Assembly (NCBI GenBank): GCA_015680685.1
Contig: MNCI01027477.1
Coordinates: 62,532-126,531, forward strand
DNA from: Gnetum montanum
Taxonomy: Eukaryota; Streptophyta; Gnetopsida; Gnetales; Gnetaceae
DNA: 64,000 nt
Direction of reading: 5' to 3'
The translations under genes and the position numbers were made by a program. Position 1 is the stretch's first letter. The number at the start of each line of letters is the position of its first letter. This document shows positions 13,062-22,811 of the stretch, one piece after another. A model generated the notes under the pieces. It saw nothing but the letters and a program-made list of their open reading frames with translations. It was not told the DNA's origin and did no database searches.

Positions 13062-13073
13062 GTTGTGGGAGTA
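13062..13073 (+). promoter_or_regulatory. Polypurine tract of element Z
   Basis: GTTGTGGGAGTA directly precedes the 3' LTR start TGATGAA. X and Y have GGGGGTA in the same position, so this is the plus-strand primer site. Confidence 0.65.
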
Positions 13074-14051
13074 TGATGAATCATGGTTTTTCAGGTGCTG
13101 ATATCAGACCCTTGTTAACCAGGTGCTAATATCAGACCCTTGTTAACCAGGTGCTGATATCAAACCCTTGTTAACCAGGTGCTGATATCAGACCCTTGAT
13201 GTTAGACCCTTGATATTAGACCCTTGATATCAGACCCCCGATATTAGACCCTCGATATTGGGTACATGATATCATGGCCTCACTAGCAATATCAGATACA
13301 CAATATCATGGTTCTTGTGTGAGCCTATAAATAAAAAATTGGGCACACGGGAGAGTCATAGGAAAAGTTAGTGTTAGAATAGAATATTTTTTATTCATTT
13401 TCAATTCCTCCCAACCCTTTCCCCTGTGCATGCCTACAGTGTGTTGATTATAATTGTACGAAACCTTTATTCGAGTGTGACATACTTGGACATGCACATG
13501 ACCAGCAATAAAGATCAAGATTACTTCATCATTGTAGCATTCACCTAGTTTTAACTATTATTTGTTGCTTTCTTACTTAATATCTCTTTACCTTACTCTC
13601 CTATCCCTATTATTAAACATAGAACGAGTACAACTTAATCACAAGAATTTAAGTGTGACTACTTGGTATCCCAGTAGCATACCTAGGACATGTGCTTGGT
13701 AATCCTAGTAGTAGTACATGAGGTCCAAGATGTGTATGGATGATTAAGGATGGATGCTTGTCGTACTTAGGCTAGCTTAGACTCTCTTCACCTTTTCCCT
13801 CTTAGCTTAAAACAAAGTTATTTTTCATTGTCCCTAGGAGTAGCATAGTGATAGGAAACACATCATACACCTCACTCTGGACTAAATCATATGTGACAAA
13901 GCAAATACTAGTCTATATGGGAAGACAAGGAACTACGATCAATGAGTAACTATCTAGATACCACAACTAGCCCATCTATGAAGTTCAACAGGATCGTGCG
14001 TGAACACTCGTATTCGTATGGTTGAGTGTAGGGACACCTCGCCACTCCTCA
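13074..14051 (+). repeat. 3' LTR of element Z
   Basis: This 978-bp LTR has its TATAAATA at 13326-13333. It ends CTCCTCA and is followed by the AAGAG duplication. It is longer than the 5' copy, mostly because its U3 array (about 13096-13265) has more units. Confidence 0.9.
13096..13265 (+). repeat. U3 tandem array with GATATC core in element Z
   Basis: About four 28-bp units of the form CAGGTGCTGATATCAGACCC plus TTGTTAAC are followed by about five 15-bp units of the form GATATTAGACCCTTG. The core GATATC is palindromic. The 5' LTR has fewer units. The array lies upstream of the TATA box, where an LTR enhancer would be. Confidence 0.75.
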
Positions 14052-14056
14052 AAGAG

Positions 14057-14760
14057 GATGGAGAGAAAGGTAAACCACCACTACCACCATGGTGTCTACC
14101 ACCACATTTTTGTTCATTATGACCTCCATCCTTGGTTCCCTTGCCATTCTGATGTTTACCCAAGTCCCTACCTTGATTTTCGCATTTTCTTGAACTTGGT
14201 TTATGAATAGTCAATCACAGGTTTAGGGCCAAACCTACATTACCAATAATAGGGGGTGGAGAATCTTCATTCTGAGAACCTTCAAAGGGAGGATCCTCAT
14301 TATCATCTTGATCTAGTAGTAACAAGGGATTAGTGAAATGTTTCCTCTTCATAGCCTCATGGTGCTTCTCCTAATGTCGATCTCGCTTGCATTTTTTTGC
14401 AGTGGGATGATAGTCTCAAGTGTCATAACCATTCACAATGTATTCCTTGTGAAGATCTAGAATGCCCAACTTTTTAAGTGTTTGAAATAGCATCCCAGGT
14501 ACAGATCAATCAAGAGGCAAGACAATGTTGTCCTCCATATCACACCATCACAACTATTCATCCTAATGTATGATGAAGGTGAAGTTTCGTACATACTCAT
14601 TTGGATGAGTATATACGACTTTGGACTTTTGTGAGACTAGTGGTTTGAGATATTCATGTTTGTGAGAAGAAGAAGAAATTTTGCAAAAAAAAATAAAATT
14701 ATTAGTCTGCTTAGTAGTTATATGTCGTGTAAAAGTGATGTTGACCTTGAGTTTTTCCAA
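14057..14760 (-). pseudogene. gag: gag of element H, N-terminal part (before insertion Z)
   Basis: Minus-strand frame reads HPNEYVRNFTFIIH at about 14600-14563 and continues through broken frames to a His/Gly/Ser-rich stretch at 14057. Element X has the homologous HPDEYIPNFTFILHQDE start near 30110. The two halves of gag are separated by Z and its target duplication. This N-terminal domain is absent from Y and Z, whose gag begins MSLSQD. Confidence 0.65.
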
Positions 14761-14807
14761 AAATATAAATAATATTCACTAATCTCATATAGCACACGTT
14801 TTAACAA

Positions 14808-14832
14808 ACAAAGTCCTTAGCAATGGCACCAA
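14808..14832 (-). other. Primer-binding site of element H
   Basis: On the minus strand TTGGTGCCATTGCTAAGGAC follows the LTR directly. It differs by one transition from the site of element Y and fits the 3' end of tRNA-Asp, the primer known for Athila elements. Confidence 0.8.
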
Positions 14833-15751
14833 TGATGAGTAGCAAGGTACCCCTACATCCAACCATACAAATCACAAAGCGTTCATGCACAATCCAATCA
14901 AATTTCATGGACTTTACAATTTTTGATACACTAGTATTCTAGGAAGTGAACCTTGCCCTAAGGTCATTTGTTGTCTTCCCGATTAGACTTGTGAAGCATA
15001 ATGGTATGGTTAAGAGTAATAAAGGCATATCATTTTTATCATTTTATGTTTTATGTTTTTGGGTGCTTAAAGAGAGAGAGAGAGAGGATAGAGTAATTTA
15101 ATGACTAATCTAAATTAACTAACTAATTGGTCTCTAACTAATCCTAACATAAGCATTTGTTTCCTACTTTTTGTACACATCCTAAACCCATGTATCCACT
15201 GCTGGGTTACCAAGTGCTACACTTTTGGATGCACCAAGCACTAACATTCCTGGGATTACCAAGCAAATACTTGTTACACTCGAACCAATCATACTTATGT
15301 ATTTAATCTATCTAGCTTATCTCGCTTAATTATCTTAATTAGCTTTATTACTAGAAAATATTAAATAAGTAATTGAAAACATCAAATGCATGAATGAAAT
15401 ATTTAATCTATCCCAAAATGCTACAAGGTTTATCAAAAAGCTCATCTTTATTGCTGCATACACTGTCATGCTCAAGTACAATAATGCTCAAATAAAGATT
15501 TGTACACTCAATGATTCTTGTTGCGAGTACTTAAGAAAATATTATAACTCTTAAATGGGAAAACTACAAGAGCTCTGCAACTACTAAAACAAGACATGTC
15601 ATAAATGTAGCTAATGAGCTCGTATTTATAGGCAAAAGTAGACCCTATGTTAATAAGGCCTAGTTGACACATGAAATGATGCATTAACAAGGCCATGTTC
15701 ATGGGGCCCAGTTGACAAGGCCTGGTCAATGTAGCCAACCATGACTCATCA
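14833..15751 (-). repeat. 5' LTR of element H
   Basis: This 919-bp LTR is bounded by TGATGAGTAGC and CTCATCA on the plus strand. TATAAATA on the minus strand (15630-15623) sets the direction. Short GGCC/GTCAAC words fill the U3 (15640-15745). An (AG)n run lies at 15069-15087. No second copy is in the window, so the target duplication cannot be confirmed. Confidence 0.85.
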
Positions 15752-16040
15752 ATTCATGAAGTAAAAAATCTATAAAATCAACATCTTCCCAAGTTTCAAC
15801 AAAATCAAAAATATAAAAGCTATTAAAGAAGCTAATCTTATTCAAAGAGACAAGTTTATTTGCAATTCCACCATCAATGTTAAGAAATCCACACATTAAA
15901 GAAACTATACAGTTTTTGAGTAAATTTTGGAATATTACTTATTTGTAATTACTACCATATTACTAGCATTTAGTTATGCTACAAAATCGTATCCACAAGA
16001 AACCTCAACCATTTTCCATCATTCAATCATTTTTTGCAAG
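15752..16040. other. Spacer between elements H and A
   Basis: A/T-rich sequence with no frame, repeat or RNA gene that I can recognise. It is the DNA in which A inserted, and its first bases should hold the target duplication of H. Confidence 0.4.
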
Positions 16041-16045
16041 GGGAT

Positions 16046-17372
16046 TGTAGCGACAGAAATTGTCAATGGCTAGAAACACCGAGAGGTCTTCAGGTGCATA
16101 GCCTAACCCCAAATCCATGTGAGCGCCATGCTGGAGAAAATGGATTCAAGCTTCCCTGGATGGTCTTGTCAATCTAATAGGGACTTAATAGGTGTATAAT
16201 AACCCTTTTGCAAAAAATAATTTTAAATGTAAGACCTAATGGTAAAATAAAAGAAAACGTAATATGCATAGTAGTAGAAATGTGCTAAAGCATGTAATAG
16301 AATAGTAAACATGATTGAATGCTTTACAATGCTAAAAAATAAATGCTGTAATCAGAAAAAAAGAGAGTTTGGATAAGAAGATACACTGCCCCAAAAAAAA
16401 GGGTACAGGTATACAGAGTGTACAATAGGCACAGTAGGAACACAATCATAGCCTTGGTGGTGTTGGGCCATGAAATTTGGTGCTCACTATGATAAACTAT
16501 GCCTGTTGGGTCGGTAGTCATAATGTACTACACAATGTTCCACTTGGCTACAATGGGGTTGCAATGTACCATGCGGTGTAGTAGTGCCTCTTTGTCAGTG
16601 TAGTGTGCTCTGGGTCTCATTCACGCAAAGAGCTAGGTCCCAAAATGCCAAAATGCTAAATGCCTTGCTGGTAAATAAATGGAAACCTCCTTTCTTTTTT
16701 CCCCAAACTTTTTCAAAAGAGGATACAAAGGTATATATAGGGCTAGGGTTAGCCCAAAATGTGGATCAGGTGCCACATGGCAATGCAGTGGATGTTACAT
16801 TGTAGCATCGGGTATTGCACTGTAGCGCTACGCTATGCACTGTAGTGCTACGCTACGCACTGTAGCGCCAGGTATTGCACTGTAGCGCTACGCTACGCAC
16901 TGTAGCGCTATGCTACATAGCGTAGTAGGGTGTTACACTGTAATGCTAAGCTACACTATAGTGCTACACTATGCTACACTACATAGTGTAGAAGGGTGAA
17001 GAAAGTGCCATCGTTCTAACACTTAGAAAAATCTTGCAAATCTGGTAGTTGGTGTTGTGCAATGCTACACTACGCTACATAGCGTAGTAGGGTCTAAAAA
17101 GTGCCATCATTCTGACACTTATAAAATTCTTGCAAATCTAGCAGTTAGTGCTATGCTACGCTACATAGTGTAACAGGCTATTATAGTGTAGTGCTACGCT
17201 ACACACTATAGCGCTATGCTACGCTGTAGTGCTACACTATGCACTATAGTGATATAGTATGCACTGTAGCACTACACTACATAGCATAGTAGGGTGTAGA
17301 AAGTGCCATCGCTCTGACACTTAGAAAAATCTGTAGTCGAGATGCCAAGACCCGAAATTTTCTGGTGTTTCA
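16046..17372 (-). repeat. 3' LTR of element A
   Basis: This 1327-bp LTR reads TGAAACACC to CGCTACA on the minus strand. The TATA box is TATATATA at 16739-16731. U3 lies at higher coordinates and holds the palindromic arrays; R/U5 runs down to 16046. A conserved CACCGAGAGGTC segment near its end occurs in all Tat-type LTRs of the window. Confidence 0.9.
16795..17300 (-). repeat. U3 array of TAGCGTA palindromes in element A
   Basis: Repeated words such as CACTGTAGCGCTACGCTACG, and inverted pairs such as CTACGCTA-CA-TAGCGTAG (17070-17087), run through the U3. Degraded copies are common. The right LTR has its own version (23545-24010), and B (52400-53120) and the solo LTR (36641-36660) hold related palindromes. 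Confidence 0.8.
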
Positions 17373-17440
17373 ATGGCATCTCTTTCTTGACGTCTAGAGG
17401 AGTGGCCTGAAAGACGTTGAGAAAGAATTATAAAACACCA
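17363..17440 (-). other. Two-part hairpin across the 3' LTR junction of A
   Basis: Outer arms TGGTGTTT (17363-17370) and AAACACCA (17433-17440) enclose inner 15-base arms TCTTTCTTGACGTCT (17381-17395) and AGACGTTGAGAAAGA (17412-17426) around a 16-base loop. Thirteen inner pairs are Watson-Crick and two are G/T. The LTR ends inside the structure at 17372. Element B has the same layout at 53353-53427 with different inner bases that still pair. The purine-rich AAGAAAGAG on the minus strand is the likely polypurine tract, so the tract sits in one arm. Confidence 0.8.
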
Positions 17441-18427
17441 CAACAAACATGTCACCAATGTCATTTATCAACATAAGATCGGATGTCATTTTACCTTACT
17501 CAAGAGTGTTATGGGAATAAGGTTATGTTAGGGGACATGGGGTATAGGCAATGCTAGGGAGATGAAATTTAAATGGTGGGAATGAAACGCAAATAGTGGA
17601 TCATGATGTTAGATGCAAATTTAACACAGCTTATGATGATCATGGCATGAAGTAGCTTGCCCCTGAAATGTTGACCTTTCGTCAGAGTACTCATGGGAGG
17701 GTCAAAGTTGATCCAAAGATGGGCCAATCATTGTTGATTGATTTGTTCTTGTGAGGTGAACCTTCTTTGGGTTTGGCTTACTACTGAATGCTAGATGCAA
17801 GTTGGCCATTGAGAAGATGGGCTTTATTTTGACACATCACATTGCATCTATAGGATAGATGTTTCCTCCCAGGGATGATTCATGTTACATCTGCTTAAGC
17901 CTTTACCATGCAACAAAGGCACCCCACAGGATGAATTATGTTACATCAACCATGGGTTCTATAGTTGATGTGAAGGGAATTCCATGTGTGTCATAGTGCA
18001 TATGCATCAAAGTGTGAAATCATGGGTATGGGGAGGACAAGAGGATATTGGAATCAAGAATTGGATATGCATAGGCTGTAATAGGGATGAGGGGGATTTG
18101 CACTCTTGAGTGGCTCAACTAGTCCCGTCATGCACATCAAAACAATGTGGTGACTTGTCGTTGCGATGAGATGCACCTTTGCACGACTATCTCCAAGGCT
18201 TTGTCCTACAAACACAATTTAGAGAGGACAAGAAAACCACAAAATGTGAAATGCAAGTGCAAATGCTAGAGGTGAAGGTGCTGCAAGTGTTGGATGTGAA
18301 GATGTCGTGAAAGTGTTAAATGTTGTGCCAGTTGCAAGTGCTCAAGAAGCCAATGAAGGTGCCAGGGTGATGATGTTGTAAGTGTTCCCAAGGCAATGGC
18401 AAGTGTTTGGATCAGATTAGCTACATG
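17441..18427 (-). other. Non-coding 3' region of element A
   Basis: No frame is convincing. Two copies of a GGATGAATTATGTTACATC-like segment (about 17870 and 17928) match segments at 53810-53880 in B, which shows shared ancestry of the 3' regions. A stretch near 18250-18400 is rich in short GCAAGTG words. Confidence 0.5.
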
Positions 18428-18612
18428 CTAGTTTAAAGTCCTGGCAGACTATGATGTGCTAGTTTATAGTCCTAGCAGATTGTTGGATGTTAGTTTAATG
18501 TCGTAGAGGACAGTGGATGTTGTGCCAGTTTATAGTCATAGCAGACTGTCTATACCAGTTTATAGTCATAGCAAACCATCTATGCCAGTTTATAGTCATA
18601 GTGAACTGGTGC
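18428..18612 (-). repeat. Dyad repeat array in element A
   Basis: About seven units of TAGTTTAnAGTC or similar, each followed by six bases and a near-complement of the last four. Perfect examples: AGTC/GACT at 18437-18450 and 18534-18547, and TGTC/GACA at 18499-18512. Related units lie at 18771-18830 and inside gag (21765-21855). Element B has arrays of the same unit. Confidence 0.75.
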
Positions 18613-19299
18613 TTACCTTGCTTGTATAAGGTGTAATGCTGCATGCGTAGTCATGTTGTGTGCCCACAAGATCCTGCAAAAATCAACTAGAAAGAAAACA
18701 ACATCAAGAAACACCTATTGTAAACAAGGTTAAATTGGATGAATGAAAGGAAAGCAATGAAAAAAGTGATAGTTTTAGACCATTTCGGATCATAGGCTAG
18801 TTTAAGACCTTTTCAGGCCATGCATTTTTGTAGTTTCATGTTTTATTTTTCGATGTTTGATGTTTTTTCAAATGCAATGTGTAAACTAAGTTGATGAATG
18901 TGTAAAAAAAGAAAAATGTGTGATCTAAGTGAGCGGGCAAAATGTAAATGCATAGGCTAGTGAAATGTAAATACAAGTCAAAAATGCATGGCAAGTAGAG
19001 GAAAAGGGTAGGCAAGCATCTAGCACATTTTTAGCCAAGGAAAAGTCTTAGTCATGTAGTTGCTTCCTAACCAGGCATGGATTAGGGAGTGTGCAAGGCT
19101 TAGGATCCTCTTGGAAGCTATTAGCTTCAATTGTTTGGGTTTGTTAGCCTTAGGCACTCCATTGGTTGTTATAGGTGTACCATCAAGAAATTTTTCTTCT
19201 AAAACTTGCACCATGTCTATGTTGTGGATAGTCGAAGAGGGAGCGTTATCACCATGGATGATAACTTGACCACCTTCCTGTGGAAGGTGGATTTCTTGG
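18613..19299 (-). other. Region after the protease of element A
   Basis: The protease frame trails off through 19214-19020 with broken frames. B has protease-to-RT linker sequence in this place, and then RT; here no RT motif is found. Two degraded dyad units lie at 18771-18830. Nothing else recognisable. Confidence 0.45.
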
Positions 19300-19640
19300 T
19301 GGATCGGAGAGGAGATGATCCTTAGTTATGCTAGCCAAGGCTTGCCTAGAATCATGTTGAAACTTGGCATCTCTTCAATGACAGTGAAATTTCCACTAGT
19401 GGGGAATTTCTCTCCTGCGACAAAGGCTAAGTTGATTATACCCCTAATTGTGACACATGATCCGTTAAAGGATTTTAGACATGTGTTTTTGGTTAGCCTG
19501 ATTTCATCTGCTAAGACTAGCTTGTCAATGATGGAGTACAAGACTACATTTTTTCCTGCACCATCATCGACATGCACTCTACGGATTATGCACTACCTAA
19601 CACATACGCTAATTGACAGCCGAGCTATAGTAACTTCCCC
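19300..19640 (-). pseudogene. pol: Aspartic protease of element A
   Basis: An 84-residue open piece (19577-19326) begins MHVDDGAGKNVVLYSIIDKL, where the retroviral-type protease active site is expected, and ends EEMPSFNMILGKPWLA, the classic end of the protease fold. Between them a CLKSFNG and a FPTSGNFTVIEE segment match element B almost exactly (60216-60022). The active site reads D-D-G; the usual form is D-S/T-G, and other Tat elements have D-G-G. B also has D-D-G, so the change may be ancestral. Confidence 0.8.
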
Positions 19641-20560
19641 TCATTCGAGGTTGACTTTAATTTCATTATCATAGAATACTAGGGATGTTGAACTCGATTC
19701 TTGTGATGTAGGGGGCAACATCGTTGCACGTATGGATGCCTCATCTGTAGGGATGTCCTCTATAATAGGAATGGAGGTCAAGATCTTGGCCAATGCTTGG
19801 CAGTGAGCAGATGAAGTCATGACCAAGTCATATAAGCTCAATGTTGTATTTTTTTGCTTGAGTGCTTGTTTTACCTGGGTTAATGTAGCTATAAAGTCCT
19901 TGTCATTAGCTATTGTGTTGGCTTTCACTTCCTCCATGTGGCTTGAGAGATAGATCTCTTGGGAGGGGAACTTGGGCTTGGTTTGCTTAGCCTTCTTGGG
20001 GGTAGGGACCCCAACGTTCAGTTGTTGTTTACTGGTTGTGGTCTTTGCTTCGACCATGGGGGTTACAAGGTGCCCATTTGTCCTCTTACATTGCCATTTG
20101 GTGGGCCTACCCGAGTTGCTAGTGGGGTCAACCATTGAAGGAGGAGGGATCGCGATGTTGCCCACTATTGGGCTTCAAGTAGGTAAGGGCCAACACGTTG
20201 TGGCACCCTTATGACAAATAGTAATTTAGGCAGAGTTGTTGTATGGTCAACTTGTTGTGGCACCTTGATAACAAAAGGTTTCTTAACAGTTGTTGTTGTA
20301 TCATGCCAATTTAATGTCTTAGAAGATGGTGGCTATGGATACTTGACCACAAAGGGTGCTATTGGCACTCGAGATGGCACTTTGATAACAAAGGAATGCC
20401 TCTTGCTTGTGGAGGTGGAGGGGACCCTTGCCTTGCTAGGAGACACACGGATCACAAAAGGTTGTTGCATAGGTTTAGACTTACCACTTATGCTAATGGA
20501 ATTTATGACATAGGAGGCATCATCTCTGTTGGATTGACTCACTGTGTTAATCACTAGTTG
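19641..20560 (-). pseudogene. gag: Gag-protease linker of element A
   Basis: Open piece 20165-19641 encodes a basic, proline/threonine-rich linker that ends in a conserved LKQKNTTLSLYDLVM segment, which B also has at about 60600-60540. The 20788-20333 piece continues from the zinc-finger region through IKVPSRVPIAPFVVKYP-like repeats. No catalytic motif. It most likely joins gag to protease in one polyprotein. Confidence 0.6.
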
Positions 20561-22475
20561 GCCACATTCTATCATTCTCTGCAGGTCATCCTGCAAAGCA
20601 CAATAGTTGTATGTACTATAATCAGCCAATTGGTGGTAATGACAGTATTGATCCAGCTTGAAGTGTTGTGGAACTAGGGGCTCATTTGGCACTGCTAAAG
20701 CAGGGTTCCTTAGTAGTTTGTAGTACCAATCATGTTTTTGGTAGGTAACTACCAATACATGTTTGTGTTGTATTTTCCTAGCTTTCAAGAGTTACTCTAG
20801 TAGTTCAGAGGGTTGCACCGATAGTGGTGTATACTTTGAGCAGTCTTTGGGTTGAAAGTTGGGTCTTGCGGTAGCCCCTATCAATGTAGGTGAGTTGGTG
20901 CCAGAGTTGGTGGTTTTGTCAGCTAGGGCCTTAGGCTGCTTAGCTATCAGGCCCTGGTTGGTTGCTTTTGTGCTTGTGGTTACTGTTATCACTAATGTGT
21001 TCTGCTTGCAAGCATGTTGGTTTCTGTAGGCCACATAGGCTAGATCATTGCTAGCTTGTGATGCTTCCTCTATGCCTTTTGCTTGGGAAAAGGCTTGGCT
21101 AAGAGACTTCAGGGCTAGATAATACAGTTTGAACTTGATGAAGTCATTCACTACACCTTTGAAGATAGCTAGTAGGTGTGTCTCTGCTAAAGGTTCATGA
21201 ATTTCACTCAATGTAGCATTCCAACATTGGAGGAATTTTGGCATGGGCTCTAGAGGCCCTGTTTAACTTGCATAAGTTGGTCAAAGGTTGCTTCAGGCTT
21301 TAGGTTGTACCTGAAGTGTGTCACAAACTGGCTTATGAGATCCTCCAAAGAGGAGATTGAGGCCTTGGGGAGTGTGCGATACCAGTCCAATGCCTTACCA
21401 GTGAGTGACATGGGGAACACGTGCATGATGGTGTGTGGCCAAGCTTGAAGGAGTAGGCATTCATATAGAAATGTTGCCAAGTGTGCATTAGGATCCCCTT
21501 CACCATTGTACTTGGTAAATTGGGGTAGTTGGACCCCAGTTGGAAGAGCTAGACATGGTACTGTAGGACTTATGGGGTCATCTTGGTAGAAGTCCACCAC
21601 CTTGATGGTGTGAGAGGAGGTAGCCTTAAGTTAGCTGATCTCCTCCATCAAGCTTTGCATTAGTTGGAATGCCTAATCCAGGCTTAGAGATGTGCTAGCT
21701 GGTTGCATTAGCTAGGCTTAGGTTGATTGCATAACATAGGGAAGAATTGTTGATTGTGAAGTTTTCCAGTTTAACGTTGTAGCGGATGGGTGTTTCCAGT
21801 TTAACATTGTAGTAGACAGCTATTGCCAGTTTAACGTTGTTGTGGATAGTTGCTGATGTATTGGCTAAGTGATGGGTGCAGTTATTGAAGTGGGCCACAC
21901 ATGGATGGGTTGGATGGACACCGCAGGCACTGATGAAAAAGTAGGATGTAGGATTCTTGAGTTGTTTGGGGCTGGGAGGTGGCCCCTCCATGAGCATAGT
22001 GCTGGGAAACTACATTAGTTGCTTGCGAGAAAGGCTGCATTGGCATGGTCACTATCTTAGAGGAGATGGATGGACCAAATCGAGGGGCTATACTAGGGAG
22101 TGGTTGTTGAAAGATAGTGTGGAGGGGGCTCTCATGCTTCGAGTGGGCCTCAAACTCATCTTCCTCTTTTTTTGAGGCTTCCTTGTAGGTTGTCCTTGCA
22201 TCATGCTTGTTTTCATAGATGATTTGGGACAACAACTGGTGGTAGGACTCTGTGAGTGGGATTATGTCAAACAAGGAGGGGTTGTACTCCTGTCCGTTTT
22301 GGTGGATTCGTTCGTAGTCTTGTTTTGCCTCTAAATCGAGGTAATGCATTGGTAGTCTTGCTTGGATTTTGGCACAAAAAAAATTGTATTGTTCATGGCT
22401 TAATGCAGCATGCTTTGGCTAGACTATGGTATCAAATGTGTTAGACACCAACGTGGAAGGTTGATCTGGATTCAT
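20561..22475 (-). pseudogene. gag: gag of element A
   Basis: I place the start at the ATG 22475-22473 (MNPDQPST), because a downstream YNFFCAK segment matches YNFVCAK in the gag of B. The N-terminal piece is 22349-21882. The gag core (21600-21250) reads LPQFTKYNGEGDPNAHLATF, FPMSLTGKALDWYRTLP and LEDLISQFVTHF. It continues in 21244-20792. A damaged zinc-binding motif, YCHYHQ then YNYCAL, lies near 20650-20600. Frames change several times, so no complete protein remains. A dyad-repeat segment (21765-21855) lies inside the coding region and gives a YNVKLE-type peptide repeat. Confidence 0.8.
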
Positions 22476-22811
22476 ATTCACAAATCTGGTTTTGAGAGTT
22501 GCTAGTTGCAAAAAATGGCTAACTTTGGAAACAACAGAAAAATGACTATGTCTATCAATAGCAGGGAAATGGAAAAGTATAGAAATATAGAAAATGGCTA
22601 AGTGTAATAATGCAAAGAAAAAAAATGCTAAGTATGAAAATGCAGAAAAAATGCTAAGTATGAAAATGCAGAAAAAAATGCTAAGTCTGACAACTACTAG
22701 AAGATGGCCCTGTACCACCCTACTCCGCTGCATGTAGTGAACAAGTCATAATAGTTAAAAAATGATACTTTACACAAACTTAGATCTACCCTCCTTCTAC
22801 CGCCAAAAAAC
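22476..22811 (-). other. Leader of element A between 5' LTR and gag
   Basis: Contains tandem AAAATGCTAAGTATG-like units at 22590-22685. Next to the LTR the minus strand reads AGAAGGAGGG, as in B, but I see no clear tRNA-type TGG primer site. The LTR edge is blurred by a 16-bp partial duplication (22795-22812). Confidence 0.5.

Larger units (their letters stand above)
7957..14051 (+). mobile_element. Gag-only Athila-like element Z (non-autonomous)
   Basis: LTRs at 7957-8892 and 13074-14051 start TGATGAATCATGG and end CTCATCA/CTCCTCA. The target duplication AAGAG is at 7952-7956 and 14052-14056. Internal order is a decayed primer site, gag (9027-11075), a T-rich non-coding stretch and a short ORF2 remnant (12482-12892). 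There is no protease, RT, RNase H or integrase. It sits in the gag of element H on the opposite strand. Its gag is close to that of element Y, so Y and Z are one pol-less lineage. Confidence 0.9.
1..15751 (-). mobile_element. Athila-like Ty3/Gypsy retrotransposon H (partial, leaves window at left)
   Basis: Read on the minus strand from 15751, the order is 5' LTR, tRNA-Asp-type primer site, gag, protease, RT, RNase H, integrase, a long non-coding stretch, a TATA-like block and the start of ORF2, which runs off base 1. The 3' LTR must lie outside the window. Element Z (7957-14051) is inserted in gag, flanked by AAGAG. The family call rests on the RT (a plant Athila-like reading with an FMxDFS catalytic box), the integrase, the primer site and an extra gene after pol. 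All reading frames carry stops and frameshifts, so it is dead. It matches element X domain by domain. Confidence 0.85.
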
